From NCBI RefSeq assembly GCF_038502225.1, contig NC_091391.1, positions 6,040,903-6,104,902 of the forward strand: a stretch of DNA of 64,000 bases. The letters run 5' to 3'. Origin of the DNA: Cherax quadricarinatus. Its lineage: Eukaryota; Arthropoda; Malacostraca; Decapoda; Parastacidae. Shown piece after piece: positions 1-13,404 of the stretch (its first letter is position 1; each line of letters starts with the position of its first letter). Made by a program: the position numbers and the translations under genes. The notes beneath the pieces were generated by a model. That model was not told the origin of the DNA. It was given only the letters and a program-made list of their open reading frames with translations, and searched no databases.

Positions 1-2350
1 GTGGTAGTAGGTTGGTAGTCAGCAACCACCCAGGGAGGTACTACCATCCTGTGGTAGTAGGTTGGTAGTCAGCAACCACCCAGGGAGGTACTACCATCCT
101 GTGGTAGTAGGTTGGTAGTCAGCAACCAACCAGGGAGGTACTACCATCCTGTGGTAGTAGGTTGGTAGTCAGCAACCACCCAGGGAGGTACTACCATCCT
201 GTGGTAGTAGGTTGGTAGACAGCAACCAACCAGGGAGGTACTACCATCCTGTGGTAGTAGGTTGGTAGTCAGCAACCAACCAGGGAGGTACTACCATCCT
301 GTGGTAGTAGGTTGGTAGTCAGCAACCAACCAGGGAGGTACTACCATCCTGTGGTAGTAGGTTGGTAGTCAGCAACCACCCAGGGAGGTACTACCATCCT
401 GTGGTAGTAGGTTGGTAGTCAGCAACCAACCAGGGAGGTACTACCATCCTGTGGTAGTAGGTTGGTAGTCAGCAACCACCCAGGGAGGTACTACCATCCT
501 GTGGTAGTAGGTTGGTAGTCAGCAACCAACCAGGGAGGTACTACTGTCCTGTGGTAGTAGGTTGGTAGTCAGCAACCACCCAGGGAGGTACTACCGTCCT
601 GTGGTAGTAGGTTGGTAGTCAGCAACCACCCAGGGAGGTACTACCATCCTGTGGTAGTAGGTTGGTAGTCAGCAACCAACCAGGGAGGTACTACCATCCT
701 GTGGTAGTAGGTTGGTAGTCAGCAACCAACCAGGGAGGTACTACCATCCTGTGGTAGTAGGTTGGTAGTCAGCAACCAACCAGGGAGGTACTACCATCCT
801 GTGGTAGTAGGTTGGTAGTCAGCAACCACCCAGGGAGGTACTACCATCCTGTGGTAGTAGGTTGGTAGTCAGCAACCAACCAGGGAGGTACTACTGTCCT
901 GTGGTAGTAGGTTGGTAGTCAGCAACCACCCAGGGAGGTACTACCGTCCTGTGGTAGTAGGTTGGTAGTCAGCAACCAACCAGGGAGGTACTACCATCCT
1001 GTGGTAGTAGGCTGGTAGACAGCAACCAACCAGGGAGGTACTACCATCCTGTGGTAGTAGGTTGGTAGACAGCAACCACCCAGGGAGGTACTACCATCCT
1101 GTGGTAGTAGGTTGGTAGACAGCAACCACCCAGGGAGGTACTACCATCCTGTGGTAGTAGGTTGGTAGACAGCAACCACCCAGGGAGGTACTACCATCCT
1201 GTGGTAGTAGGTTGGTAGACAGCAACCACCCAGGGAGGTACTACCATCCTGTGGTAGTAGGTTGGTAGTCAGCAACCACCCAGGGAGGTACTACCATCCT
1301 GTGGTAGTAGGTTGGTAGTCAGCAACCACCCAGGGAGGTACTACCATCCTGTGGTAGTAGGTTGGTAGTCAGCAACCACCCAGGGAGGTACTACCATCCT
1401 GTGGTAGTAGGTTGGTAGTCAGCAACCACCCAGGGAGGTACTACCATCCTGTGGTAGTAGGTTGGTAGTCAGCAACCACCCAGGGAGGTACTACCATCCT
1501 GTGGTAGTAGGTTGGTAGTCAGCAACCAACCAGGGAGGTACTACCATCCTGTGGTAGTAGGTTGGTAGTCAGCAACCACCCAGGGAGGTACTACCATCCT
1601 GTGGTAGTAGGTTGGTAGACAGCAACCAACCAGGGAGGTACTACCATCCTGTGGTAGTAGGTTGGTAGTCAGCAACCAACCAGGGAGGTACTACCATCCT
1701 GTGGTAGTAGGTTGGTAGTCAGCAACCAACCAGGGAGGTACTACCATCCTGTGGTAGTAGGTTGGTAGTCAGCAACCACCCAGGGAGGTACTACCATCCT
1801 GTGGTAGTAGGTTGGTAGTCAGCAACCAACCAGGGAGGTACTACCATCCTGTGGTAGTAGGTTGGTAGTCAGCAACCACCCAGGGAGGTACTACCATCCT
1901 GTGGTAGTAGGTTGGTAGTCAGCAACCAACCAGGGAGGTACTACTGTCCTGTGGTAGTAGGTTGGTAGTCAGCAACCACCCAGGGAGGTACTACCGTCCT
2001 GTGGTAGTAGGTTGGTAGTCAGCAACCACCCAGGGAGGTACTACCATCCTGTGGTAGTAGGTTGGTAGTCAGCAACCAACCAGGGAGGTACTACCATCCT
2101 GTGGTAGTAGGTTGGTAGTCAGCAACCAACCAGGGAGGTACTACCATCCTGTGGTAGTAGGTTGGTAGTCAGCAACCAACCAGGGAGGTACTACCATCCT
2201 GTGGTAGTAGGTTGGTAGTCAGCAACCACCCAGGGAGGTACTACCATCCTGTGGTAGTAGGTTGGTAGTCAGCAACCAACCAGGGAGGTACTACTGTCCT
2301 GTGGTAGTAGGTTGGTAGTCAGCAACCACCCAGGGAGGTACTACCGTCCT
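1..2350. repeat. higher-order repeat of 1400 bp (28 monomers) in the 50-bp satellite
   Basis: The order of monomer variants in 1-950 is repeated at 1401-2350: ACC, ACC, AAC, ACC, GAC+AAC, AAC, AAC, ACC, AAC, ACC, then AAC with the CTGTCCT ending, then ACC with CCGTCCT, and so on. The offset is exactly 1400 bases. This shows block amplification rather than single-unit turnover. Confidence 0.85.
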
Positions 2351-4630
2351 GTGGTAGTAGGTTGGTAGTCAGCAACCACCCAGGGAGGTACTACCATCCT
2401 GTGGTAGTAGGTTGGTAGTCAGCAACCAACCAGGGAGGTACTACTGTCCTGTGGTAGTAGGTTGGTAGTCAGCAACCACCCAGGGAGGTACTACCATCCT
2501 GTGGTAGTAGGTTGGTAGTCAGCAACCACCCAGGGAGATACTACCATCCTGTGGTAGTAGGTTGGTAGTCAGCAACCAACCAGGGAGGTACTACCATCCT
2601 GTGGTAGTAGGTTGGTAGTCAGCAACCAACCAGGGAGGTACTACCATCCTGTGGTAGTAGGTTGGTAGTCAGCAACCAACCAGGGAGGTACTACCATCCT
2701 GTGGTAGTAGGTTGGTAGTCAGCAACCACCCAGGGAGGTACTACCATCCTGTGGTAGTAGGTTGGTAGTCAGCAACCAACCAGGGAGGTACTACCATCCT
2801 GTGGTAGTAGGTTGGTAGACAGCAACCACCCAGGGAGGTACTACCGTCCTGTGGTAGTAGGTTGGTAGACAACCACCCAGGGAGGTACTACCATCCTGTG
2901 GTAGTAGGTTGGTAGTCAGCAACCACCCAGGGAGGTACTACCATCCTGTGGTAGTAGGTTGGTAGACAGCAACCACCCAGGGAGGTACTACCATCCTGTG
3001 GTAGTAGGTTGGTAGACAGCAACCACCCAGGGAGGTACTACCATCCTGTGGTAGTAGGTTGGTAGTCAGCAACCAACCAGGGAGGTACTACCATCCTGTG
3101 GTAGTAGGTTGGTAGTCAGCAACCACCCAGGGAGGTACTACCATCCTGTGGTAGTAGGTTGGTAGACAGCAACCACCCAGGGAGGTACTACCGTCCTGTG
3201 GTGGTAAGTTGGTAGACAGCAACCACCCAGGGAGGTACTACCGTCCTGTGGTAGTAGGTTGGTAGACAGCAACCACCCAGGGAGGTACTACCGTCCTGTG
3301 GTGGTAAGTTGGTAGACAGCAACCACCCAGGGAGGTACTACCGTCCTGTGGTAGTAGGTTGGTAGACAGCAACCACCCAGGGAGGTACTACCATCCTGTG
3401 GTGGTAAGTTAGTAGACAGCAACCACCCAGGGAGGTACTACCATCCTGTGGTAGTAGGTTGGTAGACAGCAACCACCCAGGGAGGTACTACCGTCCTGTG
3501 GTAGTAGGTTGGTAGTCAGCAACCAACCAGGGAGGTACTACCATCCTGTGGTAGTAGGTTGGTAGACAACAACCACCCAGGGAGGTACTACCGTCCTGTG
3601 GTAGTAGGTTGGTAGACAGCAACCACCCAGGGAGGTACTACCGTCCTGTGGTAGTAGGTTGGTAGTCAGCAACCACCCAGGGAGGTACTACCATCCTGTG
3701 GTAGTAGGTTGGTAGACAGCAACCACCCAGGGAGGTACTACCGTCCTGTGGTGGTAAGTTGGTAGACAGCAACCACCCAGGGAGGTACTACCGTCCTGTG
3801 GTAGTAGGTTGGTAGACAGCAACCACCCAGGGAGGTACTACCATCCTGTGGTAGTAGGTTGGTAGACAGCAACCACCCAGGGAGGTACTACCGTCCTGTG
3901 GTGGTAAGTTGGTAGACAGCAACCACCCAGGGAGGTACTACCGTCCTGTGGTAGTAGGTTGGTAGACAGCAACCACCCAGGGAGGTACTACCATCCTGTG
4001 GTGGTAAGTTGGTAGACAGTAACCACCCAGGGAGGTACTACCATCCTGTGGTAGTAGGTTGGTAGACAGCAACCACCCAGGGAGGTACTACCGTCCTGTG
4101 GTAGTAGGTTGGTAGTCAGCAACCAACCAGGGAGGTACTACCATCCTGTGGTAGTAGGTTGGTAGACAGCAACCACCCTGGGAGGTACTACCGTCCTGTG
4201 GTAGTAGGTTGGTAGACAACCACCCAGGGAGGTACTACCATCCTGTGGTAGTAGGTTGGTAGACAACCACCCAGGGAGGTACTACCATCCTGTGGTAGTA
4301 GGTTGGTAGTCAGCAACCAACCAGGGAGGTACTACCATCCTGTGGTAGTAGGTTGGTAGACAACAACCACCCAGGGAGGTACTACCGTCCTGTGGTAGTA
4401 GGTTGGTAGACAACCACCCAGGGAGGTACTACCATCCTGTGGTAGTAGGTTGGTAGTCAGCAACCAACCAGGGAGGTACTAACATCCTGTGGTAGTAGGT
4501 TTGTAGACAGCAACCACCCAGGGAGGTACTACCGTCCTGTGGTAGTAGGTTGGTAGACAACCACCCAGGGAGGTACTACCATCCTGTGGTAGTAGGTTGG
4601 TAGTCAGCAACCAACCAGGGAGGTACTACC

Positions 4631-4927
4631 TGGTGGCCCGGTGGCCTGGTGGCTAAAGCTCCCGCTTCACACACGGAGGGCCCGGGTTCGATTCCCGGCG
4701 GGTGGAAACATTTCGACACGTTTCCTTACACCTGTTGTCCTGTTCACCTAGCAGCAAATAGGTACCTGGGTGTTAGTGGACTGGTGTGGGTCGCGTCCTG
4801 GGGGACAAGATTAAGGACCCCAATGGAAATAAGTTAGACAGTCCTCGATGACGCACTGACTTTCTTGGGTTATCCTGGGTGGCTAACCCTCCGGGGTTAA
4901 AAATCCGAACGAAATCTTATCTTATCT
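4631..4927 (+). mobile_element. tRNA-derived SINE, first copy
   Basis: This is a 297-bp insertion inside a 50-bp monomer. It has a tRNA-like head with a pol III box A (TGGCCTGGTGG, 4642-4652) and a perfect box B (GGTTCGATTCC, 4685-4695). A body of about 200 bp follows, and the 3' end is a CTTAT repeat instead of poly(A). TACC occurs on both sides (4627-4630 and 4928-4931), so there is a 4-base duplication or microhomology. SINEs are non-coding and move using a partner LINE's reverse transcriptase; no partner with a CTTAT-type 3' end is evident here. The 62-codon open frame across the element is chance. I recall the family as widespread in decapods (memory, not a search). Confidence 0.9.
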
Positions 4928-7900
4928 TACCATCCTGTGGTAGTAGGTTGGTAGACAGCAACCACCCAGGGAGGTACTACCATCCTGTGGTAGTAGGTTG
5001 GTAGTCAGCAACCACCCAGGGAGATACTACCATCCTGTGGTAGTAGGTTGGTAGTCAGCAACCACCCAGGGAGGTACTACCATCCTGTGGTAGTAGGTTG
5101 GTAGTCAGCAACCACCCAGGGAGGTACTACCATCCTGTGGTAGTAGGTTGGTAGTCAGCAACCACCCAGGGAGGTACTACCATCCTGTGGTAGTAGGTTG
5201 GTAGTCAGCAACCACCCAGGGAGGTACTACCATCCTATGGTAGTAGGATGGTAAACAACAACCACCCAGGAAGCTACTACTGTCCTGTGGTAGTAGGTTG
5301 GTAAACAACAACCACCCAGGAAGCTACTACTGTCCTGTGGTAGTAGGTTGGTAAACAACAACCACCCAGGAAGCTACTACTGTCCTGTGGTAGTAGGTTG
5401 GTAGTCAGCAACCACATAGGGAGGTACTACCATCCTGTGGTAGTAGGTTGGTAGTCACCAACCACCCAGGGAGGTACTACCGTCCTGTGGTAGTAGGTTG
5501 GTAGACAGCAACCACCCAGGGAGGTACTACCATCCTGTGGTAGTAGGTTGGTAGTCAGCAACCACCCAGGGAGGTACTACCATCCTGTGGTAGTAGGTTG
5601 GTAGTCAGCAACCACCCAGGGAGGTACTACCATCCTGTGGTAGTAGGTTGGTAGTCAGCAACCACCCAGGGAGGTACTAACATCCTGTGGTAGTAGGTTG
5701 GTAGTCAGCAACCACCCAGGGAGGTACTACCGTCCTGTGGTAGTAGGTTGGTAGACAGCAATCACCCAGGGAGGTACTACTGTCCTGTGGTAGTAGGTTG
5801 GTAGTCAGCAACCACCCAGGGAGGTACTACCATCCTGTGGTAGTAGGTTGGTAGTCAGCAACCACCCTGGGAGGTACTACTGTCCTGTAGTAGGCTCGTA
5901 GACAGCAACCACCCAGGGAGGTACTTCCGTCCTGTGGTAGTAGATTGGTCGTCAGCAACCACCCAGGGAGGTACTACCATCCTGTGGTAGTAGGTTGGTA
6001 GTCAGCAACCACCCAGGTAGGTACTACCATCTTGTGGTAGTAGGTTGGCAGACAGCAACCACCCAGGGAGGTACTACTGTCCTGTGGTTGTAGGCTCATA
6101 GACAGCAACCACCCAGGGAGGTACTACCATCCTGTGGTAGTAGGTTGGTAGACAGCAACCACCCAGGGAGGTACTACCGTCCTGTGGTAGTAGGTTGGTA
6201 GACAGCAACCACCCAGGGAGGTACTAACGTCCTGTGGTAGTAGGTTGGTAGACAGAAACCACCCAGGGAGGTACTACTGTCCTTTGGTAGTAGGTTGGTA
6301 GTCAGCAACCACCCAGGGAGGTACTACCATCCTGTGGTAGTAGGTTGGTAGTCAGCAACCACCCAGGGAGGTACTACCGTCCTGTGGTAGTACGTTGGTA
6401 GACAGCAACCACCCAGGGAGGTACTACTGTCCTGTGGTAGTAGGTTGGTAGTCAGCAACCACCCAGGGAGGTACTACCATCCTGTGGTAGTAGGTTGGTA
6501 GTCAGCAACCACCCAGGGAGGTACTACCATCCTGTGGTAGTAGGTTGGTAGTCAGCAACCACCCAGGGAGGTACAACCATCCTGTGGTAGTAGGTTGGTA
6601 GTCAGCAACCACCCAGGGAAGTACTACCATCCTGTGGTAGTAGGTTGGTAGTCAGCAACCACCCAGGGAGGTACTACCATCCTGTGGTAGTAGGTTGGTA
6701 GTCAGCAACCACCCAGGGAGGTACTACCATCCTGTGGTAGTAGGTTGGTAGTCAGCAACCACCCAGGGAGGTACTACCATCCTGTGGTAGTAGGTTGGTA
6801 GTCAGCAACCACCCAGGGAGGTACTACCATCCTGTGGTAGTAGGTTGGTAGTCAGCAACCACCCAGGGAGGTACTACCATCCTGTGGTAGTAGGTTGGTA
6901 GTCAGCAACCACCCAGGGAGGTACTACCATCCTGTGGTAGTAGGTTGGTAGTCAGCAACCAACCAGGGAGGTACTACTGTCCTGTGGTAGTAGGTTGGTA
7001 GACAGCAACCACCCAGGGAGGTACTACCGTCCTGTGGTAGTAGGTTGGTAGTCAGCAACCAACCAGGGAGGTACTACCATCCTGTGGTAGTAGGTTGGTA
7101 GTCAGCAACCACCCAGGGAGGTACTACCATCCTGTGGTAGTAGGTTGGTAGTCAGCAACCAACCAGGGAGGTACTACCATCCTGTGGTAGTAGGTTGGTA
7201 GTCAGCAACCAACCAGGGAGGTACTACCATCCTGTGGTAGTAGGTTGGTAGTCAGCAACCAACCAGGGAGGTACTACCATCCTGTGGTAGTAGGTTGGTA
7301 GTCAGCAACCACCCAGGGAGGTACTACCATCCTGTGGTAGTAGGTTGGTAGTCAGCAACCAACCAGGGAGGTACTACCATCCTGTGGTAGTAGGTTGGTA
7401 GTCAGCAACCACCCAGGGAGGTACTACCATCCTGTGGTAGTAGGTTGGTAGTCAGCAACCAACCAGGGAGGTACTACTGTCCTGTGGTAGTAGGTTGGTA
7501 GTCAGCAACCACCCAGGGAGGTACTACCGTCCTGTGGTAGTAGGTTGGTAGTCAGCAACCACCCAGGGAGGTACTACCATCCTGTGGTAGTAGGTTGGTA
7601 GTCAGCAACCAACCAGGGAGGTACTACCATCCTGTGGTAGTAGGTTGGTAGTCAGCAACCAACCAGGGAGGTACTACCATCCTGTGGTAGTAGGTTGGTA
7701 GTCAGCAACCAACCAGGGAGGTACTACCATCCTGTGGTAGTAGGTTGGTAGTCAGCAACCACCCAGGGAGGTACTACCATCCTGTGGTAGTAGGTTGGTA
7801 GTCAGCAACCAACCAGGGAGGTACTACTGTCCTGTGGTAGTAGGTTGGTAGTCAGCAACCACCCAGGGAGGTACTACCGTCCTGTGGTAGTAGGTTGGTA

Positions 7901-10013
7901 GTCAGCAACCACCCAGGGAGGTACTACCATCCTGTGGTAGTAGGTTGGTAGTCAGCAACCAACCAGGGAGGTACTACTGTCCTGTGGTAGTAGGTTGGTA
8001 GTCAGCAACCACCCAGGGAGGTACTACCATCCTGTGGTAGTAGGTTGGTAGTCAGCAACCACCCAGGGAGATACTACCATCCTGTGGTAGTAGGTTGGTA
8101 GTCAGCAACCAACCAGGGAGGTACTACCATCCTGTGGTAGTAGGTTGGTAGTCAGCAACCAACCAGGGAGGTACTACCATCCTGTGGTAGTAGGTTGGTA
8201 GTCAGCAACCAACCAGGGAGGTACTACCATCCTGTGGTAGTAGGTTGGTAGTCAGCAACCACCCAGGGAGGTACTACCATCCTGTGGTAGTAGGTTGGTA
8301 GTCAGCAACCAACCAGGGAGGTACTACCATCCTGTGGTAGTAGGTTGGTAGACAGCAACCACCCAGGGAGGTACTACCGTCCTGTGGTAGTAGGTTGGTA
8401 GACAACCACCCAGGGAGGTACTACCATCCTGTGGTAGTAGGTTGGTAGTCAGCAACCACCCAGGGAGGTACTACCATCCTGTGGTAGTAGGTTGGTAGAC
8501 AGCAACCACCCAGGGAGGTACTACCATCCTGTGGTAGTAGGTTGGTAGACAGCAACCACCCAGGGAGGTACTACCATCCTGTGGTAGTAGGTTGGTAGTC
8601 AGCAACCAACCAGGGAGGTACTACCATCCTGTGGTAGTAGGTTGGTAGTCAGCAACCACCCAGGGAGGTACTACCATCCTGTGGTAGTAGGTTGGTAGAC
8701 AGCAACCACCCAGGGAGGTACTACCGTCCTGTGGTGGTAAGTTGGTAGACAGCAACCACCCAGGGAGGTACTACCGTCCTGTGGTAGTAGGTTGGTAGAC
8801 AGCAACCACCCAGGGAGGTACTACCGTCCTGTGGTGGTAAGTTGGTAGACAGCAACCACCCAGGGAGGTACTACCGTCCTGTGGTAGTAGGTTGGTAGAC
8901 AGCAACCACCCAGGGAGGTACTACCATCCTGTGGTGGTAAGTTAGTAGACAGCAACCACCCAGGGAGGTACTACCATCCTGTGGTAGTAGGTTGGTAGAC
9001 AGCAACCACCCAGGGAGGTACTACCGTCCTGTGGTAGTAGGTTGGTAGTCAGCAACCAACCAGGGAGGTACTACCATCCTGTGGTAGTAGGTTGGTAGAC
9101 AACAACCACCCAGGGAGGTACTACCGTCCTGTGGTAGTAGGTTGGTAGACAGCAACCACCCAGGGAGGTACTACCGTCCTGTGGTAGTAGGTTGGTAGTC
9201 AGCAACCACCCAGGGAGGTACTACCATCCTGTGGTAGTAGGTTGGTAGACAGCAACCACCCAGGGAGGTACTACCGTCCTGTGGTGGTAAGTTGGTAGAC
9301 AGCAACCACCCAGGGAGGTACTACCGTCCTGTGGTAGTAGGTTGGTAGACAGCAACCACCCAGGGAGGTACTACCATCCTGTGGTGGTAAGTTGGTAGAC
9401 AGTAACCACCCAGGGAGGTACTACCATCCTGTGGTAGTAGGTTGGTAGACAGCAACCACCCAGGGAGGTACTACCGTCCTGTGGTAGTAGGTTGGTAGTC
9501 AGCAACCAACCAGGGAGGTACTACCATCCTGTGGTAGTAGGTTGGTAGACAGCAACCACCCTGGGAGGTACTACCGTCCTGTGGTAGTAGGTTGGTAGAC
9601 AACCACCCAGGGAGGTACTACCATCCTGTGGTAGTAGGTTGGTAGACAACCACCCAGGGAGGTACTACCATCCTGTGGTAGTAGGTTGGTAGTCAGCAAC
9701 CAACCAGGGAGGTACTACCATCCTGTGGTAGTAGGTTGGTAGACAACAACCACCCAGGGAGGTACTACCGTCCTGTGGTAGTAGGTTGGTAGACAACCAC
9801 CCAGGGAGGTACTACCATCCTGTGGTAGTAGGTTGGTAGTCAGCAACCAACCAGGGAGGTACTAACATCCTGTGGTAGTAGGTTTGTAGACAGCAACCAC
9901 CCAGGGAGGTACTACCGTCCTGTGGTAGTAGGTTGGTAGACAACCACCCAGGGAGGTACTACCATCCTGTGGTAGTAGGTTGGTAGTCAGCAACCAACCA
10001 GGGAGGTACTACC

Positions 10014-10310
10014 TGGTGGCCCGGTGGCCTGGTGGCTAAAGCTCCCGCTTCACACACGGAGGGCCCGGGTTCGATTCCCGGCGGGTGGAAACATTTCGAC
10101 ACGTTTCCTTACACCTGTTGTCCTGTTCACCTAGCAGCAAATAGGTACCTGGGTGTTAGTGGACTGGTGTGGGTCGCGTCCTGGGGGACAAGATTAAGGA
10201 CCCCAATGGAAATAAGTTAGACAGTCCTCGATGACGCACTGACTTTCTTGGGTTATCCTGGGTGGCTAACCCTCCGGGGTTAAAAATCCGAACGAAATCT
10301 TATCTTATCT
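10014..10310 (+). mobile_element. tRNA-derived SINE, second copy (by duplication)
   Basis: Same sequence as the SINE at 4631-4927, exactly 5383 bases downstream, with box B at 10068-10078 and the same flanking monomer variants. It arose by duplication of the surrounding satellite block and not by a new transposition, because the insertion point and flanks are identical. Confidence 0.92.
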
Positions 10311-13300
10311 TACCATCCTGTGGTAGTAGGTTGGTAGACAGCAACCACCCAGGGAGGTACTACCATCCTGTGGTAGTAGGTTGGTAGTCAGCAACCACCC
10401 AGGGAGATACTACCATCCTGTGGTAGTAGGTTGGTAGTCAGCAACCACCCAGGGAGGTACTACCATCCTGTGGTAGTAGGTTGGTAGTCAGCAACCACCC
10501 AGGGAGGTACTACCATCCTGTGGTAGTAGGTTGGTAGTCAGCAACCACCCAGGGAGGTACTACCATCCTGTGGTAGTAGGTTGGTAGTCAGCAACCACCC
10601 AGGGAGGTACTACCATCCTATGGTAGTAGGATGGTAAACAACAACCACCCAGGAAGCTACTACTGTCCTGTGGTAGTAGGTTGGTAAACAACAACCACCC
10701 AGGAAGCTACTACTGTCCTGTGGTAGTAGGTTGGTAAACAACAACCACCCAGGAAGCTACTACTGTCCTGTGGTAGTAGGTTGGTAGTCAGCAACCACAT
10801 AGGGAGGTACTACCATCCTGTGGTAGTAGGTTGGTAGTCACCAACCACCCAGGGAGGTACTACCGTCCTGTGGTAGTAGGTTGGTAGACAGCAACCACCC
10901 AGGGAGGTACTACCATCCTGTGGTAGTAGGTTGGTAGTCAGCAACCACCCAGGGAGGTACTACCATCCTGTGGTAGTAGGTTGGTAGTCAGCAACCACCC
11001 AGGGAGGTACTACCATCCTGTGGTAGTAGGTTGGTAGTCAGCAACCACCCAGGGAGGTACTAACATCCTGTGGTAGTAGGTTGGTAGTCAGCAACCACCC
11101 AGGGAGGTACTACCGTCCTGTGGTAGTAGGTTGGTAGTCAGCAATCAACCAGGGAGGTACTACTGTCCTGTGGTAGTAGGTTGGTAGTCAGCAACCACCC
11201 AGGGAGGTACTACCATCCTGTGGTAGTAGGTTGGTAGTCAGCAACCACCCTGGGAGGTACTACTGTCCTGTAGTAGGCTCGTAGACAGCAACCACCCAGG
11301 GAGGTACTTCCGTCCTGTGGTAGTAGATTGGTCGTCAGCAACCACCCAGGGAGGTACTACCATCCTGTGGTAGTAGGTTGGTAGTCAGCAACCACCCAGG
11401 TAGGTACTACCATCTTGTGGTAGTAGGTTGGCAGACAGCAACCACCCAGGGAGGTACTACTGTCCTGTGGTAGTAGGCTCATAGACAGCAACCACCCAGG
11501 GAGGTACTACCATCCTGTGGTAGTAGGTTGGTAGACAGCAACCAACCAGGGAGGTACTACCGTCCTGTGGTAGTAGGTTGGTAGACAGCAACCACCCAGG
11601 GAGGTACTACCGTCCTGTGGTAGTAGGTTGGTAGACAGAAACCACCCAGGGAGGTACTACTGTCCTTTGGTAGTAGGTTGGTAGTCAGCAACCAACCAGG
11701 GAGGTACTACCATCCTGTGGTAGTAGGTTGGTAGTCAGCAACCACCCAGGGAGGTACTACCATCCTGTGGTAGTACGTTGGTAGACAGCAACCACCCAGG
11801 GAGGTACTACTGTCCTGTGGTAGTAGGTTGGTAGTCAGCAACCACCCAGGGAGGTACTACCATCCTGTGGTAGTAGGTTGGTAGTCAGCAACCACCCAGG
11901 GAGGTACTACCATCCTGTGGAAGTAGGTTGGTAGTCAGCAACCAACCAGGGAGGTACTACTGTCCTGTGGTAGTAGGTTGGTAGACAGCAACCACCCAGG
12001 GAGGTACTACCATCCTGTGGTAGTAGGTTGGTAGACAGCAACCACCCAGGGAGGTACTACTGTCCTGTGGTAGTAGGTTGGTAGTCAACAACCACCCAGG
12101 GAGGTACTACCATCCTGTGGTAGTAGGTTGGTAGTCAGCAACCACTCTGGGAGGTACTACTGTCCTGTAGTATTAGGCTCGTAGACAGCAACCACCCAGG
12201 GAGGTACTACCATCCTGTGGTAGTAGGTTGGTAGTCAGCAACCACCCAGGGAGGTACTACCATCCTGTGGTAGTAGGTTGGTAGTCAGCAACCACCCAGG
12301 GGTAGTCAGCAACCACCCAGGGAGGTACTACCATCCTGTGGTAGTAGGTTGGTAGTCAACAACCATCCAGGGAGGTACTACCATCCTGTGGTAGTAGGTT
12401 GGTAGTCAGCAACCACTCTGGGAGGTACTACTGTCCTGTAGTAGTAGGCTTGTAGACAGCAACCACCCAGGGAGGTACTACCATCTTGTGGTAGTAGGTT
12501 GGCAGACAGCAACCACCCAGGGAGGTACTACTGTCCTGTGGTTGTAGGCTCATAGACAGCAACCACCCAGGGAGGTACTACCATCCTGTGGTAGTAGGTT
12601 GGTAGACAGCAACCACCCAGGGAGGTACTACCATCCTGTGGTAGTAGGTTGGTAGACAGCAACCACCCAGGGAGGTACTACTATCCTGTCGTAGTAGGTT
12701 GGTAGACAGCAACCACCCATGGAGATACTACCGTCCTGTGGTAGTAGGTTGGTAGTCAGCAACCACCCAGGGAGGTACTACTATCCTGTTGTAGTAGGTT
12801 GGTAGTCAGCAACCACCCAGGGAGGTACTACCATCTTGTGGTAGTAGGTTGGCAGACAGCAACCACCCAGGGAGGTACTACCGTCCTGTGGTATTAGGCT
12901 CGTAGACAGCAACCACCCAGGGAGGTACTACCATCCTGTGGTAGTAGGTTGGTAGACAGCAACCACCCAGGGAGGTACTACCATCCTGTGGTAGTAGGTT
13001 GGTAGACAGCAACCACCCAGGGAGGTACTACCATCCTGTGGTAGTAGGTTGGTAGTCAGCAACCACCCAAGGAGGTAGTACCATCCTGTGGTAGTAGGTT
13101 GGTAGTCAGCAACCACCCAGGGAGGTACTACTGTCCTGTGGTAGTAGGCTTGTAGACAGCAACCACCCAGGGAGGTACTACTGTCCTGTGGTAGTAGGTT
13201 GGTAGACAACAACCACCCAGGGAGGTACTACCATCCTGTGGTAGTAGGTTGGTAGACAGCAACCACCCAGGGAGGTACTACTATCCTGTGGTAGTAGGCT

Positions 13301-13404
13301 GGTAAACAGCAACCACCCAGGGAGGTACTACTGTCCTCTGGTTGTAGGTTGGTAGACAGCAACCACCCAGGGAGGTACTACCATCCTGTGGTACTACCAT
13401 CCTG

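Larger units (their letters stand above)
1501..11913. repeat. tandem duplication of about 5.4 kb of satellite plus SINE
   Basis: The segment from about 1500 to 6530 recurs at about 7030 to 11913. Diagnostic variants keep a 5533-base offset upstream (for example the shortened monomer at 2868 and 8401) and a 5383-base offset downstream (SINE 4631/10014; shortened TAGTAGGCTC unit 5888/11271; TACG variant 6391/11774). The 150-base change equals three monomers lost from the second copy between the 2868/8401 and 4178/9561 markers. The SINE was therefore duplicated with its flanks. Confidence 0.9.
1..13404. repeat. 50-bp satellite array (about 250 monomers)
   Basis: Near-perfect tandem copies of a 50-bp monomer starting GTGGTAGTAGGTTGGTAGTC fill this region, broken only by two SINE copies. 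Monomers vary at a few diagnostic sites: GTC/GAC near base 20, AAC/ACC near base 28, and CCATCCT/CCGTCCT/CTGTCCT at the end; some lack 4 bases (AGC plus one) in the middle. Within a monomer GGTAGTA (bases 3-9) pairs with TACTACC (39-45), and GGTTG (10-14) with CAACC (23-27), so each unit can form a nested hairpin. Divergence rises after about 11240. The array starts before the window. It stops at about 13404, where low-copy-looking sequence follows. No gene is present; open frames here are by-products of the repeat. Confidence 0.98.

Noticed and set aside
4642..4712. Functional tRNA gene at the SINE head
   Set aside because: Boxes A and B are present but the cloverleaf arms are not convincing and the sequence continues into a SINE body.
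4649..4837. A 62-codon frame present twice (also 10032-10220)
   Set aside because: It lies inside the SINE; identical copies reflect duplication of the element, not a conserved gene.
12928..13212. A 94-codon Tyr/Thr-rich minus-strand frame
   Set aside because: It is the 50-bp satellite read in one frame; no start context, no conservation beyond the repeat.
1..13404. CRISPR-like direct-repeat array
   Set aside because: Monomers are contiguous with no unique spacers, the genome is eukaryotic and no cas-like genes are present.
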